Source: Kitasatospora albolonga
GTDB lineage: Bacteria; Actinomycetota; Actinomycetes; Streptomycetales; Streptomycetaceae
NCBI GenBank assembly: GCA_002082585.1
Contig: CP020563.1
Location: 4,954,001 to 5,018,000 of the forward strand
DNA: 64,000 nucleotides
Direction: 5' to 3'
Numbering within the stretch: position 1 is the stretch's first letter; the number at the start of each line of letters is the position of its first letter. The position numbers were made by a program, and so were the translations under genes. Positions 26,826-36,377 of this stretch are shown here, piece by piece. The notes under the pieces are model-generated. The model made no database searches and was not told the origin of the DNA. It was given only the letters and a program-made list of their open reading frames with translations.

Positions 26826-27551
26826 TCAGACGCCGGTGATGGACTGGATCCAGGAGCGGTACGCCGTGACGTTCGTGTACGCCGTCGTGGTCTGCCGGTC
26901 GCTGGTGGAGGCCACGCCCACCTGGATGCCGTTGGCCGTCATCGGGCCGCCGGAGTCGCCGCCGGCCGTGATGCCGTTGCCGCGGCGGGCGCAGATCGCC
27001 GAGCCGCCGTACGCGTCACCGCAGCCGCCGGTCACCGTCACGTTGGCGACCTTCAGGTAGCGGGACTGGCAGGTGGACTCCGGGCTGCACCGCGCGGTGG
27101 CGCCCCAGCCCCAGACCTGGACGCTCTGACCCACGCTCACCGAACCGGGCGAGCCGAGGCGGGAGTAGGTCGTCTGCACGGAGCGGTCCAGGCGGACCAG
27201 GGAGATGTCCGCGCTGTGGTTGTACGTCTGGACGCCGTTGGCCACCACACCGCCGCTGTGCTGGTCCAGGCTGCCGATGCGGAACGACAGCCCGCCGCCG
27301 GTGACGCAGTGTCTGGCGGTGAGAATCCAGGTCGGCGCGATGATCGTCGCCGAACAGGTCTCCCGGCCGTTGGAGAAGAGGCGTGCCGCCCACGGGGCGT
27401 TGCTCGCCTGGCCGCCGCCGATGATCTGCGTGGTGGGGGGCGGGGCGTCCGTCAGCGGGGGCGCCGGGGCGGCGGCGGCCGTGGGGGTGAGAAGAGCGAG
27501 GACGGTGGCCGCTGTGGCGAGAACAGCGGGAACTAGCCTTGCTATTCGCAT
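26826..27551 (-). CDS. Secreted trypsin-like serine protease (S1A)
   Basis: A 241-residue protein from ATG 27549-27551. The signal peptide is MRIARLVPAVLATAATVLAL with an Ala-rich cut near residue 28. A short propeptide ends before IIGGGQASNAPW, the activated N-terminus of trypsin-like enzymes. The triad is His81 (LTARHC), Asp115 (SADISLVRL) and Ser200 (GGDSGGP). Six cysteines allow the usual disulfides. It is exported and probably digests extracellular protein. A dyad (27647-27667) lies about 100 bases upstream. Confidence 0.92.
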   Translation of the reverse strand: MRIARLVPAVLATAATVLALLTPTAAAAPAPPLTDAPPPTTQIIGGGQASNAPWAARLFSNGRETCSATIIAPTWILTARHCVTGGGLSFRIGSLDQHSGGVVANGVQTYNHSADISLVRLDRSVQTTYSRLGSPGSVSVGQSVQVWGWGATARCSPESTCQSRYLKVANVTVTGGCGDAYGGSAICARRGNGITAGGDSGGPMTANGIQVGVASTSDRQTTTAYTNVTAYRSWIQSITGV

Positions 27552-27646
27552 GGTTCCTCATTTCGGGGATCACGCTGAGGGGCGTGTTTGTGGGGGTTGA
27601 CGGCCCCAGGGTGTCGAAGAACCAACCGGCCGGGTACTAACGCTTC

Positions 27647-27667
27647 CCCATAACACGGCGTTATGGG
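27647..27667. promoter_or_regulatory. Inverted repeat between PIG-L gene and protease
   Basis: CCCATAAC-acggc-GTTATGGG, an 8-bp dyad, unusually AT-containing for this genome. It lies 10 bases past the PIG-L-type gene and 96 before the protease start. It could be an operator for the protease or a weak terminator. Confidence 0.4.
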
Positions 27668-27677
27668 CCGGTGAACT

Positions 27678-29804
27678 CTAGGTAGTTCCACCCTCACGAT
27701 AGGCCCACGGCGCCGCGTCCGGCCCCAGCCCCACCACGGTGGGTGTCCCGTCCGGGCCGAGGTGGAGCACGGCCCCGTCCAGGGCGACCGGCCCCCGGTC
27801 GCGTACGGAGGTGACGTCGGCGGCGGTTCCGGCGGTTCCGGCTCCGGTTCCGGCGGTGGTGGCTCCGGTGGCTCCGGTGGTACGGAGGCGGAGCACGCCC
27901 TCCGCGTCGCGGCCGAGCAGCACCCGGCCCCGGGGGGAGCGCGCGACGGCCACGGGCCCGTAGCCGTCGAAGCGGGGGACCGGCATGTTCCGGCCACCCA
28001 CCACCGTGAGCGGGGCCGCCGCGGCGGCCCGGAAGTACAGCTCCACCGACCCGTCGGGCGCGGCCACGGCGGCCGGTGCGTGGGCCGGGACGGGTGCCCC
28101 GGTGAGCTGGGTACGGGCGGTGACCTCCTGGTCCGGGGCGTCCTGGGTCCAGTGGTGCACGGCATGGTGCCCGGCCGCGTACACATGGACGCACCCCGCC
28201 GTGTCCACGACCGCGCTCAGCCCGTCCTGTACCTCGCCACCGCCCAGATCACGCCACGCGCCCCACCGCCCGCCCTCGCCGCGGACCCGGGTGCTCACCC
28301 CCTTCTCCGCGTTCCGTACGAAGAGGTGGACGCGCCCGTCCGGGGCGGCGACGGCGACCGGTATCCCGATGCGGCGCCCGTGGTCGCGGCCTGCCGCGGG
28401 GTTCCCGAGCCCCCGCCAGGCACGGAAGGGCCCGTCCGGGGAGCGCTGCTCCAGCACCACGATCTCGCGCTCGTTGTCGGAGCCGTGCCCGCCGAGCGCC
28501 GCGAACCGCAGCCCGAACAGCAGCAGCCGCCCGTCCGCCGTGACCGCCGACCCCAGCGCGGGGGCGAGCGGCCCGCCGCCGAGGTCGTCCGGCTCCTCCC
28601 AGACCCCGCTGCCGGGGGCGCTCTCCCGCCACCGCACGGTCCGCAGCCCCAGCACCCCGTACGCGGTGAGCCGGCCGTCCGCCCCGGGGGCCACGGCGGT
28701 ACGGGGACCCGGGTAGCGGTGATGGGTGGACCGGACCCAGCCCTTCCGGTTGGTCAGGGGCCGGTCGCCGCCCACGTTGTAGTCGCCGCAGCCGGACGGA
28801 TTGCCGCACTCCCACGCGGGCGACCCGCCGTACGGGACGAGATGCGCGGCCTTCCGCTCCAGCACGTCCGGCGGCAGGTTCTTGGGCCAGTGCCGGTTGT
28901 AGTACCCCCGGAACGACGACACGACGAACCCCGGCACCCCCTCCCCGCCCGCCGTCGCCCGCGCCACCCACCGGATCAGCGCCGCCCAGGCGAAGGAACC
29001 GGCGGCGGTGTGGTCGGCGTGGTCGGAGTACCCGCGCTGCTCACTGTCCCGGCGCCGCTCGGCCTCGGAGCTCGCCTGGAGGTCCGGATCGGGGTCCAGG
29101 GTGTGCACGAGGGTGGGCCGGTACCGCTCCAGCAGCCCCACGAGGACGTCGATGAGACCGTCGTACGTATAGGAACCGGCCCGGTCCAGCGGCGATCCGT
29201 CGGCCACGACGGTACGCAGCACGAGCCGCCGGTCCTGCCAGAGGCTGGGCAGCCCGAGCCGCCCCCAGCCGGTGTGCATCGCGGTGTTGAGGAAGACCAG
29301 CTCGACCCGGCGCACCCCGTCGGCCAGCACGTTCACCTCGGCGCGGTGGCCGCCGTGCAGGGTGAGCACGGACCGCTCCCAGGGCGTGAACCGGTCGAGC
29401 CCGAGCAGGACCGCGTACGCCTGGCGCAGCCCCTGGTGGCGCGAGGAGGAGTACGCGCTCCGGTCCGGCGCCGGGCGGGGCGCCCCGGGGATCTTGTTCA
29501 CCCCGTCCGCCTCGCCCGCGGTCAGGTACACGCAGACCAGCGGGGTCCCGGCGTCCAGCGCCTGCCGGGTGTCCGGGTTCATGAAGTACAGGTCGTCGTC
29601 GGGGTGGGCCAGCAGCTGCATGATCTGCGCCCGCCGGGTGGTCGCTATCGCCAGCCCGGGCGCCGGGTCCGGCACGGGGCCCCGGCGCCGGGGGGACGGT
29701 ACGGCGCACCCCGCGACGGCGGCGGTCGCGGTGGCCGCGAGGAGGAGGGCGCGCCGGGGCACCCGTATCCGGCCCGGTACAGATCGATCCGCCACGCCAC
29801 GCAC
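27678..29804 (-). CDS. PIG-L-family deacetylase lipoprotein with propeller-like C-terminus
   Basis: 708 residues from GTG 29802-29804, with GGGAG 12-16 bases upstream; GTG 29795 is an alternative. The N-terminus RVPRRALLLAATATAAVAGC is a lipoprotein signal (Cys33) with a possible Tat RR. LLAHPDDDLYFMNP (His67, Asp69, Asp70) and SDHADH are the zinc-site motifs of the LmbE/PIG-L deacetylase family, which removes acetyl groups from GlcNAc-containing compounds. After about residue 350 come repeated beta-blade segments (AVAPGADGRLTAYG, AVTADGRLLLFG, AVAAPDGRVHLFVR, AAVAAPDGSVELYFR), like a propeller that could bind glycans. The substrate is unknown. Confidence 0.8.
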   Translation of the reverse strand: MRGVADRSVPGRIRVPRRALLLAATATAAVAGCAVPSPRRRGPVPDPAPGLAIATTRRAQIMQLLAHPDDDLYFMNPDTRQALDAGTPLVCVYLTAGEADGVNKIPGAPRPAPDRSAYSSSRHQGLRQAYAVLLGLDRFTPWERSVLTLHGGHRAEVNVLADGVRRVELVFLNTAMHTGWGRLGLPSLWQDRRLVLRTVVADGSPLDRAGSYTYDGLIDVLVGLLERYRPTLVHTLDPDPDLQASSEAERRRDSEQRGYSDHADHTAAGSFAWAALIRWVARATAGGEGVPGFVVSSFRGYYNRHWPKNLPPDVLERKAAHLVPYGGSPAWECGNPSGCGDYNVGGDRPLTNRKGWVRSTHHRYPGPRTAVAPGADGRLTAYGVLGLRTVRWRESAPGSGVWEEPDDLGGGPLAPALGSAVTADGRLLLFGLRFAALGGHGSDNEREIVVLEQRSPDGPFRAWRGLGNPAAGRDHGRRIGIPVAVAAPDGRVHLFVRNAEKGVSTRVRGEGGRWGAWRDLGGGEVQDGLSAVVDTAGCVHVYAAGHHAVHHWTQDAPDQEVTARTQLTGAPVPAHAPAAVAAPDGSVELYFRAAAAAPLTVVGGRNMPVPRFDGYGPVAVARSPRGRVLLGRDAEGVLRLRTTGATGATTAGTGAGTAGTAADVTSVRDRGPVALDGAVLHLGPDGTPTVVGLGPDAAPWAYREGGTT

Positions 29805-30150
29805 TCCGTCCGCTCCCGCTTCCCCCGCAGCGGGCGAACGGTCGCCCCGTGCTGCGTACTCCTGACTACCCGCGCAGGCCGGCGGCTGGTCGGGCCGTGG
29901 TGCCTGCGGGGGGACAGACGGGGGCCGGGGCGGGCGGGTTGCCCGGCCGTGAGGTGGCGTTGCGCACGCCGTACCCGTACGGCGGGTTCGCGGGCTACGG
30001 CCGCACGATGCACCGGGCGGGTGTCCGCCGTCGGCCGGGCGTTCGCGGTTCCCCTGGTCGGCACGGTCGGCTCCTGCGATCGGCCCGCTCCGTCCGGCGG
30101 GCGGCCGTGACCAGCACAGTGCGCCGCGGCTCGTCTGCCGACCGGTTTTC

Positions 30151-30200
30151 CACCGCCCCGTCGGCCCCGGGGCCCGCGCCCCGGGGCCGACGGGGCGGTG
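30151..30200. terminator. Perfect 22-bp inverted repeat upstream of the S10 promoter
   Basis: 30151-30172 and 30179-30200 are perfect reverse complements (outer arm CACCGCCCCGTCGGCC), loop CCCGCG. It sits in the 29805-30618 gap between divergent genes, where no gene reads toward it. It may insulate the S10 operon or end an unseen short transcript. Confidence 0.65.
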
Positions 30201-30226
30201 CGGCACCCCCGGATGCGCGCCTGCGT

Positions 30227-30254
30227 TTGAGTACTCGCTCGCCCGGGGTAGGAT
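30227..30254 (+). promoter_or_regulatory. Probable S10 operon promoter
   Basis: TTGAGT at 30227-30232 and TAGGAT at 30249-30254, spacer 16. It gives a leader of about 355 bases before rpsJ. The remainder of the 29805-30618 gap contains no credible gene. Confidence 0.6.
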
Positions 30255-30496
30255 TCCCGACTCGATTGGCCAGGCCCGCGCCCCGTATGGCACACTGACC
30301 AGGTTGCTCGGTTGAGTGTCAATGCTGCGCGCCTCCCGCCGGGAGGACCGGAAGCGAGTCCCACAGTACTCGTCGGCCCTGTACGGGCCGGACGTACGGG
30401 AATCTTCCGGGAAGCAATGCAGGGCGCCGGCCAGGCACCCGGTGGGTGTTCCACCCCCGGTTCCGCGGTCCCCGGGCCCGCACCCCCTTGGTTGGG

Positions 30497-30553
30497 ATCT
30501 CCTTCGGGAGATTTTCGTAGAGGGGATGCGACACGCCCGACCGCGTGGGTCGG
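30497..30553 (+). promoter_or_regulatory. S10 leader: UUCG hairpin and element shared with rpsL
   Basis: ATCTCC-TTCG-GGAGAT (30497-30512) followed by TTT is a small tetraloop hairpin with an attenuator look. At 30529-30553 the 25-nt element also found before rpsL recurs with 24/25 identity (A in one, G in the other). It ends 65 bases before rpsJ. Confidence 0.55.
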
Positions 30554-30618
30554 AGGAGGAGTCCAGAGAGCCCCCGGGTTCCAGAGCGTTAAACAGAGAG
30601 ACAGGACTACTAGTAGCC

Positions 30619-30927
30619 ATGGCGGGACAGAAGATCCGCATCCGGCTCAAGGCCTACGACCACGAGGTCATCGACTCCTCGGCGAAGAAGATCGTCGAGA
30701 CGGTGACCCGCACTGGTGCGTCGGTCGCGGGCCCGGTGCCGCTGCCCACTGAGAAGAACGTGTACTGCGTCATCAAGTCGCCGCACAAGTACAAGGACTC
30801 TCGCGAGCACTTCGAGATGCGCACGCACAAGCGCCTCATCGACATCCTCGACCCCACGCCGAAGACGGTTGACTCGCTGATGCGCCTCGACCTCCCGGCG
30901 GGCGTCGACATCGAGATCAAGCTCTGA
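30619..30927 (+). CDS. rpsJ: 30S ribosomal protein S10
   Basis: 102 residues from ATG 30619; upstream in-frame codons are leader. It contains [20 protein letters not shown] and the conserved [21 protein letters not shown]10 belongs to the 30S head and also pairs with NusB in antitermination. First gene of the S10 operon. Confidence 0.97.
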
Positions 30928-30941
30928 GGGGACGGGCCGAG

Positions 30942-31586
30942 ATGAGCAAGAACATCAAGGGCGTCCTGGGCGAGAAGCTCGGCATGACCCAGGTCTGGGA
31001 CGAGAACAACCGGGTCGTCCCGGTGACCGTCGTCAAGGCCGGTCCGTGCGTCGTGACGCAGGTTCGCACCAACGACAGCGACGGCTACGAAGCGGTCCAG
31101 ATCGCCTTCGGCGAGATCGACCCGCGCAAGGTGAACAAGCCCCTCAAGGGTCACTTCGCCAAGGCCGACGTCACCCCGCGCCGCCACCTGGTGGAGCTCC
31201 GCACCCCTGACGCCAGCGAGTACACGCTGGGCCAGGAGGTCACTGCCGAGGTGTTCGAGTCCGGCGTCAAGGTCGACGTCACGGGCAAGAGCAAGGGCAA
31301 GGGCTTCGCCGGTGTCATGAAGCGTCACAACTTCAAGGGCCTCGGCGCCGGGCACGGCACCCAGCGCAAGCACCGTTCCCCCGGTTCCATCGGTGGCTGC
31401 GCCACCCCTGGGCGTGTCTTCAAGGGCATGCGCATGGCGGGCCGCATGGGTAACGAGCGCGTCACCACCCAGAACCTGACCATCCACGCGGTTGACGCGG
31501 AGAAGGGTCTGCTCCTCATCAAGGGCGCGGTCCCCGGTCCGAACGGCGGCCTCGTCCTGGTCCGTACCGCGGCCAAGGGGGCTTGA
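30942..31586 (+). CDS. rplC: 50S ribosomal protein L3
   Basis: 214 residues from ATG 30942, 14 bases after rpsJ. The conserved [20 protein letters not shown] start and the loop region [20 protein letters not shown] are complete. L3 binds the 3' end of 23S rRNA near the peptidyl transferase centre and is an early assembly protein. Confidence 0.97.
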
Positions 31587-31590
31587 GGTA

Positions 31591-32241
31591 ATGAGCACCA
31601 TTGACATCCTTTCGCCGGCAGGCGACAAGGCCGGTACCGTCGAGCTCCCCGCGGAGATCTTCGACGCGAAGACCAGCGTTCCGCTGATCCACCAGGTCGT
31701 TGTCGCTCAGCTGGCGGCTGCCCGTCAGGGCACGCACAAGACCAAGCGCCGCGGCGAAGTCCGCGGTGGTGGCAAGAAGCCCTACCGCCAGAAGGGCACC
31801 GGCCGCGCCCGTCAGGGTTCGACCCGCGCCCCGCAGTTCGCCGGCGGTGGCGTCGTCCACGGCCCGCAGCCGCGTGACTACTCGCAGCGGACCCCCAAGA
31901 AGATGAAGGCCGCCGCCCTGCGCGGTGCCCTCTCGGACCGGGCGCGTCACTCCCGTATCCACGTCGTCACCGGCGTGGTCGAGGGTGCCGCCTCCACGAA
32001 GGCCGCCAAGACGCTGCTCGGCAAGATCTCGGAGCGCCAGAACCTGCTCCTGGTCGTCGACCGTGCCGACGAGGCCGCGTGGCTGTCCGCGCGCAACCTG
32101 CCCCAGGTGCACATCCTGGAGCCGGGCCAGCTCAACACGTACGACGTGATCGTCTCTGACGACGTGGTCTTCACCCAGGCCGCTTTCGAGTCCTTCGTGT
32201 CTGGCCCCCAGACCGCTGAGACCGAAGGGAGCGACGCCTGA
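31591..32241 (+). CDS. rplD: 50S ribosomal protein L4
   Basis: 216 residues from ATG 31591; the longer frame upstream belongs to rplC coding DNA. The extended tunnel loop [20 protein letters not shown] is intact, so macrolide-type loop changes are absent. In E. coli L4 represses the S10 operon through its leader; whether it reads the leader here is unknown. The stop overlaps the rplW start (ATGA). Confidence 0.96.
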   Translation: MSTIDILSPAGDKAGTVELPAEIFDAKTSVPLIHQVVVAQLAAARQGTHKTKRRGEVRGGGKKPYRQKGTGRARQGSTRAPQFAGGGVVHGPQPRDYSQRTPKKMKAAALRGALSDRARHSRIHVVTGVVEGAASTKAAKTLLGKISERQNLLLVVDRADEAAWLSARNLPQVHILEPGQLNTYDVIVSDDVVFTQAAFESFVSGPQTAETEGSDA

Positions 32242-32564
32242 TGAGTGAGGCGACCGTTACCAGCAAGACGTACTCGGACCCGCGTGACGTTCTCGTCAGG
32301 CCCGTGGTCTCCGAGAAGAGCTACGCGCTGCTCGACGAGAACAAGTACACGTTCATCGTCGCGCCCGGCTCCAACAAGACCCAGATCAAGCAGGCCGTGG
32401 AAGCGGTCTGGTCGGTCAAGGTCACCGGGGTCAACACGATCAACCGGCAGGGCAAGCGCAAGCGCACCCGCACCGGTTTCGGCAAGCGCGCCGACACGAA
32501 GCGCGCCATCGTGACCCTCGCCGAGGGCGACCGTATCGACATCTTCGGCGGCCCGACCTCCTAA
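32241..32564 (+). CDS. rplW: 50S ribosomal protein L23
   Basis: 107 residues from ATG 32241, coupled to rplD. It holds [20 protein letters not shown] and the basic loop [14 protein letters not shown]23 sits at the peptide exit tunnel and is the docking point for trigger factor and signal recognition particle. Confidence 0.96.
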   Translation: MSEATVTSKTYSDPRDVLVRPVVSEKSYALLDENKYTFIVAPGSNKTQIKQAVEAVWSVKVTGVNTINRQGKRKRTRTGFGKRADTKRAIVTLAEGDRIDIFGGPTS

Positions 32565-32604
32565 TTGGAGGCCGAGTCGTCCGGAATCGGACGAGGACTG
32601 AGAA

Positions 32605-33441
32605 ATGGGTATCCGCAAGTACAAGCCGACGACCCCGGGCCGTCGTGGCTCCAGCGTCGCCGACTTTGTCGAGATCACGCGGTCCACGCCGGAGAAGTCG
32701 CTGGTCCGCCCTCTGCACAGCAAGGGCGGCCGTAACAACGCCGGTCGTGTGACCGTTCGCCACCAGGGCGGTGGCCACAAGCGCGCCTACCGCGTGATCG
32801 ACTTCCGTCGTCACGACAAGGACGGCGTGCCGGCCAAGGTCGCGCACATCGAGTACGACCCGAACCGCACCGCGCGCATCGCGCTGCTGCACTACGCGGA
32901 CGGCGAGAAGCGTTACATCGTCGCTCCCCGTGGCCTGTCGCAGGGTGACCGTGTCGAGAACGGTCCGACCGCCGACATCAAGCCCGGCAACAACCTGGCG
33001 CTGCGCAACATCCCGGTCGGTACGACCATCCACGCCATCGAGCTGCGGCCCGGCGGCGGCGCGAAGTTCGCCCGTTCCGCGGGTGCCTCCGTGCAGCTGC
33101 TGGCGAAGGAGGGCACCATGGCCCACCTTCGTATGCCGTCCGGCGAGATCCGCCTGGTCGACGCGCGCTGCCGCGCGACGATCGGTGAGGTCGGCAACGC
33201 CGAGCAGTCGAACATCAACTGGGGCAAGGCCGGCCGCATGCGCTGGAAGGGCGTCCGCCCGACCGTCCGCGGTGTCGCGATGAACCCGGTTGACCACCCG
33301 CACGGTGGTGGTGAAGGCAAGACCTCCGGTGGTCGTCACCCGGTCTCGCCGTGGGGTCAGAAGGAGGGTCGTACGCGTTCTCCCAAGAAGGCGAGCAACA
33401 AGTACATCGTCCGCCGCCGCAAGACGAACAAGAAGCGCTAG
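32605..33441 (+). CDS. rplB: 50S ribosomal protein L2
   Basis: 278 residues from ATG 32605. It begins [19 protein letters not shown], and its C-terminus carries [21 protein letters not shown], with the histidine loop needed for peptidyl transfer and subunit joining. Normal length. The spacer before it is 40 bases, the longest in the first half of the operon. Confidence 0.97.
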   Translation: MGIRKYKPTTPGRRGSSVADFVEITRSTPEKSLVRPLHSKGGRNNAGRVTVRHQGGGHKRAYRVIDFRRHDKDGVPAKVAHIEYDPNRTARIALLHYADGEKRYIVAPRGLSQGDRVENGPTADIKPGNNLALRNIPVGTTIHAIELRPGGGAKFARSAGASVQLLAKEGTMAHLRMPSGEIRLVDARCRATIGEVGNAEQSNINWGKAGRMRWKGVRPTVRGVAMNPVDHPHGGGEGKTSGGRHPVSPWGQKEGRTRSPKKASNKYIVRRRKTNKKR

Positions 33442-33453
33442 GAGCGGGTTTAG

Positions 33454-33735
33454 ATGCCGCGCAGTCTCAAGAAGGGGCCCTTCGTCGACGGCCACCTCAT
33501 CAAGAAGGTGGACGTACAGAACGAGGCAGGCACCAAGAACGTCATCAAGACCTGGTCCCGTCGCTCGATGATCGTCCCGGCCATGCTGGGTCACACCATC
33601 GCGGTGCACAACGGCAAGATCCACGTCCCGGTGTTCGTCACCGAGTCGATGGTCGGCCACAAGCTCGGCGAGTTCTCGCCGACTCGCACCTTCCGCGGCC
33701 ACGTCAAGGACGACCGGAAGTCGAAGCGCCGCTAG
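33454..33735 (+). CDS. rpsS: 30S ribosomal protein S19
   Basis: 93 residues from ATG 33454. [19 protein letters not shown] and [18 protein letters not shown] are diagnostic. S19 forms a pair with S13 at the top of the 30S head and contacts the large subunit. Confidence 0.97.
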   Translation: MPRSLKKGPFVDGHLIKKVDVQNEAGTKNVIKTWSRRSMIVPAMLGHTIAVHNGKIHVPVFVTESMVGHKLGEFSPTRTFRGHVKDDRKSKRR

Positions 33736-33778
33736 CAGCGGGGTGGAAACGACTATGACTTACACCGAAGGGACAACC

Positions 33779-34126
33779 ATGGAAGCCAGGGCCCAGGCGC
33801 GGTACATCCGCGTCACGCCCATGAAGGCCCGCCGCGTGGTGGACCTCATCCGTGGCATGGATGCCACGGAGGCTCAGGCGGTCCTGCGTTTCGCCCCGCA
33901 GGCCGCGAGCGTGCCCGTTGGCAAGGTGCTGGACAGCGCCATCGCCAACGCCGCACACAACTACGACCACACCGACGCCTCTTCGCTGGTCATCAGCGAG
34001 GCGTACGTGGACGAGGGTCCGACCCTGAAGCGGTTCCGTCCGCGTGCCCAGGGCCGTGCCTACCGGATCCGTAAGCGGACCAGCCACATCACCGTGGTCG
34101 TCAGCAGCAAGGAAGGAACCCGGTAA
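33779..34126 (+). CDS. rplV: 50S ribosomal protein L22
   Basis: 115 residues from ATG 33779, preceded by GAAGGGA; GTG 33743 and ATG 33755 would add up to 12 residues not typical of the family. It begins [20 protein letters not shown]; the beta-hairpin [20 protein letters not shown] lines the exit tunnel. The stop overlaps the rpsC start. Confidence 0.94.
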   Translation: MEARAQARYIRVTPMKARRVVDLIRGMDATEAQAVLRFAPQAASVPVGKVLDSAIANAAHNYDHTDASSLVISEAYVDEGPTLKRFRPRAQGRAYRIRKRTSHITVVVSSKEGTR

Positions 34127-34965
34127 TGGGCCAGAAGGTAAACCCGCACGGGTTCCGGCTCGGCATCACCACGGACTTCAAGTCCCGCTGGTACGCCGAC
34201 AAGCTGTACAAGGACTACGTCAAGGAAGACGTCGCCATTCGTCGCATGATGACGAAGGGCATGGAGCGGGCCGGCATCTCGAAGGTCGAGATCGAGCGCA
34301 CCCGCGACCGCGTCCGCGTTGACATCCACACCGCCCGCCCGGGCATCGTCATCGGCCGCCGCGGCGCCGAGGCCGACCGTATCCGCGGCGAGCTGGAGAA
34401 GCTGACCGGCAAGCAGGTCCAGCTGAACATCCTCGAGGTCAAGAACCCCGAGGTGGACGCTCAGCTGGTGGCCCAGGCCGTCGCCGAGCAGCTCTCCTCC
34501 CGCGTCTCCTTCCGTCGGGCCATGCGCAAGAGCATGCAGTCCTCGATGAAGGCCGGCGCCAAGGGCATCAAGATCCAGTGCGGCGGCCGCCTCGGCGGCG
34601 CCGAGATGTCCCGCTCGGAGTTCTACCGCGAGGGCCGTGTGCCCCTGCACACGCTCCGCGCGAACGTCGACTACGGCTTCTTCGAGGCCAAGACGACCTT
34701 CGGCCGCATCGGTGTGAAGGTCTGGATCTACAAGGGCGACGTCAAGAACATCGCCGAGGTTCGCGCCGAGAACGCCGCGGCCCGTGCCGGCAACCGTCCG
34801 GCTCGTGGCGGCACCGACCGCCCGGCCGGCCGTGGTGGCGGCCGTGGTGGCGAGCGTGGCGGTCGCGGCCGTAAGCCGCAGCAGTCGCCGGCAGCCGAGG
34901 CCCCCAAGGCCGACGCCCCCGCCGCCGCTGCTCCGGCTGCTGAGAGCACCGGAACGGAGGCCTGA
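34126..34965 (+). CDS. rpsC: 30S ribosomal protein S3, with long C-terminal tail
   Basis: 279 residues from ATG 34126. The KH domain ([20 protein letters not shown]) and the S3 C-terminal domain ([20 protein letters not shown]) are complete. After residue about 218 comes an extension rich in Gly/Arg ([16 protein letters not shown]), then Pro/Ala/acidic residues, as in other Streptomyces S3. S3 lies at the mRNA entry and has helicase activity. Confidence 0.96.
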   Translation: MGQKVNPHGFRLGITTDFKSRWYADKLYKDYVKEDVAIRRMMTKGMERAGISKVEIERTRDRVRVDIHTARPGIVIGRRGAEADRIRGELEKLTGKQVQLNILEVKNPEVDAQLVAQAVAEQLSSRVSFRRAMRKSMQSSMKAGAKGIKIQCGGRLGGAEMSRSEFYREGRVPLHTLRANVDYGFFEAKTTFGRIGVKVWIYKGDVKNIAEVRAENAAARAGNRPARGGTDRPAGRGGGRGGERGGRGRKPQQSPAAEAPKADAPAAAAPAAESTGTEA

Positions 34966-34970
34966 CCGAA

Positions 34971-35390
34971 ATGCTGATCCCCCGTAGGGTCAAGCACCGC
35001 AAGCAGCACCACCCGAAGCGCAGCGGTATGTCCAAGGGTGGCACGCAGGTTGCGTTCGGCGAGTACGGCATCCAGGCGCTGACCCCGGCGTACGTGACGA
35101 ACCGTCAGATCGAGTCCGCTCGTATCGCGATGACCCGTCACATCAAGCGTGGCGGCAAGGTCTGGATCAACATCTACCCGGACCGTCCCCTGACGAAGAA
35201 GCCGGCCGAGACCCGCATGGGTTCCGGTAAGGGTTCTCCCGAGTGGTGGATCGCGAACGTCAAGCCGGGTCGGGTGATGTTCGAGCTGTCCTACCCGAAC
35301 GAGAAGATTGCTCGTGAGGCGCTCACCCGCGCTGCTCACAAGCTTCCGATGAAGTGCCGGATCGTTCGGCGCGAGGCAGGTGAGTCGTGA
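34971..35390 (+). CDS. rplP: 50S ribosomal protein L16
   Basis: 139 residues from ATG 34971. [20 protein letters not shown] and [20 protein letters not shown] are intact. L16 organises the A-site region of 23S rRNA and is the evernimicin/avilamycin contact protein; no unusual change at the loop was noticed. It overlaps rpmC. Confidence 0.97.
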   Translation: MLIPRRVKHRKQHHPKRSGMSKGGTQVAFGEYGIQALTPAYVTNRQIESARIAMTRHIKRGGKVWINIYPDRPLTKKPAETRMGSGKGSPEWWIANVKPGRVMFELSYPNEKIAREALTRAAHKLPMKCRIVRREAGES

Positions 35391-35614
35391 TGTCGGCCGG
35401 TACCAAGGCGTCCGAGCTGCGCGAGCTGGGCGACGAGGAGCTTCTCAACAAGCTCAGCGAAGCCAAGAAAGAGCTGTTCAACCTCCGCTTCCAGGCGGCG
35501 ACGGGCCAGCTCGAGAACCACGGCCGGCTCAAGTCCGTCCGTAAGGACATCGCCCGGATCTACACCCTGATGCGCGAGCGCGAGCTGGGCATCGAGACGG
35601 TGGAGAGCGTCTGA
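35390..35614 (+). CDS. rpmC: 50S ribosomal protein L29
   Basis: 74 residues from ATG 35390; GTG 35387, overlapping the rplP stop, is the alternative. [20 protein letters not shown] and [17 protein letters not shown] are the family signature. L29 lies beside L23 at the tunnel exit. The stop overlaps rpsQ (ATGA). Confidence 0.95.
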   Translation: MSAGTKASELRELGDEELLNKLSEAKKELFNLRFQAATGQLENHGRLKSVRKDIARIYTLMRERELGIETVESV

Positions 35615-35901
35615 TGAGCGAGAAGACTGTGACTGAGACCAGCAAGACCGAGCGCGGTTTCCGCAAGACCCGTGAGGGTCTGGTCGTCAGCGACAAGATG
35701 GACAAGACCGTCGTCGTCGCCGTCGAGGACCGCGTCAAGCACGCGCTGTACGGCAAGGTCATCCGCCGTACGAACAAGCTCAAGGCGCACGACGAGCAGA
35801 ACTCCGCCGGCGTCGGCGACCGCGTCCTCATCATGGAGACGCGTCCGCTGTCCGCCTCGAAGCGCTGGCGCATCGTCGAGATCCTCGAGAAGGCCAAGTA
35901 A
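35614..35901 (+). CDS. rpsQ: 30S ribosomal protein S17
   Basis: 95 residues from ATG 35614. Core [20 protein letters not shown] and [19 protein letters not shown]. It is a primary 16S rRNA binder of the 30S body. Last gene of the S10 section; a 105-base gap with two hairpins follows. Confidence 0.97.
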   Translation: MSEKTVTETSKTERGFRKTREGLVVSDKMDKTVVVAVEDRVKHALYGKVIRRTNKLKAHDEQNSAGVGDRVLIMETRPLSASKRWRIVEILEKAK

Positions 35902-35903
35902 TT

Positions 35904-35972
35904 CCTGAGGGGTTCCCCTCAGGTCAGTTCCGCCAGGCTCGGTGAGGTGCCTCTCCCGTAACGGAGAGGCAC
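35904..35972. terminator. Two tandem hairpins between rpsQ and rplN
   Basis: CCTGAGGGG-TT-CCCCTCAGG at 35904-35923 and GTGCCTCTCC / GGAGAGGCAC at 35947-35956 / 35963-35972 with loop CGTAAC. Neither has a T-run. They mark the S10/spc boundary and may be partial terminators or processing sites. Confidence 0.5.
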
Positions 35973-36006
35973 CCGCCGGGAACCGGCAGACGATCAGGAG
36001 ATAGAC

Positions 36007-36375
36007 GTGATCCAGCAGGAGTCGCGACTGCGCGTCGCCGACAACACGGGTGCGAAGGAAATTCTCACCATTCGTGTTCTCGGTGGCTCGGGTCGCCGCT
36101 ACGCGGGTATCGGTGACGTCATCGTCGCCACCGTCAAGGACGCGATCCCCGGTGGCAACGTGAAGAAGGGTGACGTCGTCAAGGCGGTCATCGTTCGCAC
36201 CGTCAAGGAGCGTCGCCGTCCGGATGGCTCGTACATCCGCTTCGACGAGAACGCCGCCGTCATTCTGAAGAACGACGGCGACCCCCGCGGCACCCGCATC
36301 TTCGGCCCCGTGGGCCGGGAGCTGCGCGAGAAGAAGTTCATGAAGATCATCTCGCTCGCGCCGGAGGTGCTGTAA
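36007..36375 (+). CDS. rplN: 50S ribosomal protein L14
   Basis: 122 residues from GTG 36007, with CAGGAG just upstream. [20 protein letters not shown] is the universal N-terminus. L14 contacts 16S helix 14 across the subunit interface and is the site of RsfS silencing. First gene of the spc section. Confidence 0.97.
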   Translation: MIQQESRLRVADNTGAKEILTIRVLGGSGRRYAGIGDVIVATVKDAIPGGNVKKGDVVKAVIVRTVKERRRPDGSYIRFDENAAVILKNDGDPRGTRIFGPVGRELREKKFMKIISLAPEVL

Positions 36376-36377
36376 GC

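Noticed and set aside
27762..30110. 782-residue frame opposite the PIG-L-type gene
   Set aside because: Shadow of the real gene, whose zinc motif, lipobox and blades are on the minus strand.
29849..30298. 149-residue frame upstream of rpsJ
   Set aside because: Arg/Pro/Gly low-complexity protein, runs through the perfect inverted repeat and the S10 promoter, no ribosome site.
33743..34126. rplV with a longer N-terminus from GTG 33743
   Set aside because: The extra 12 residues are not typical of L22, and ATG 33779 has a ribosome site at the right distance.
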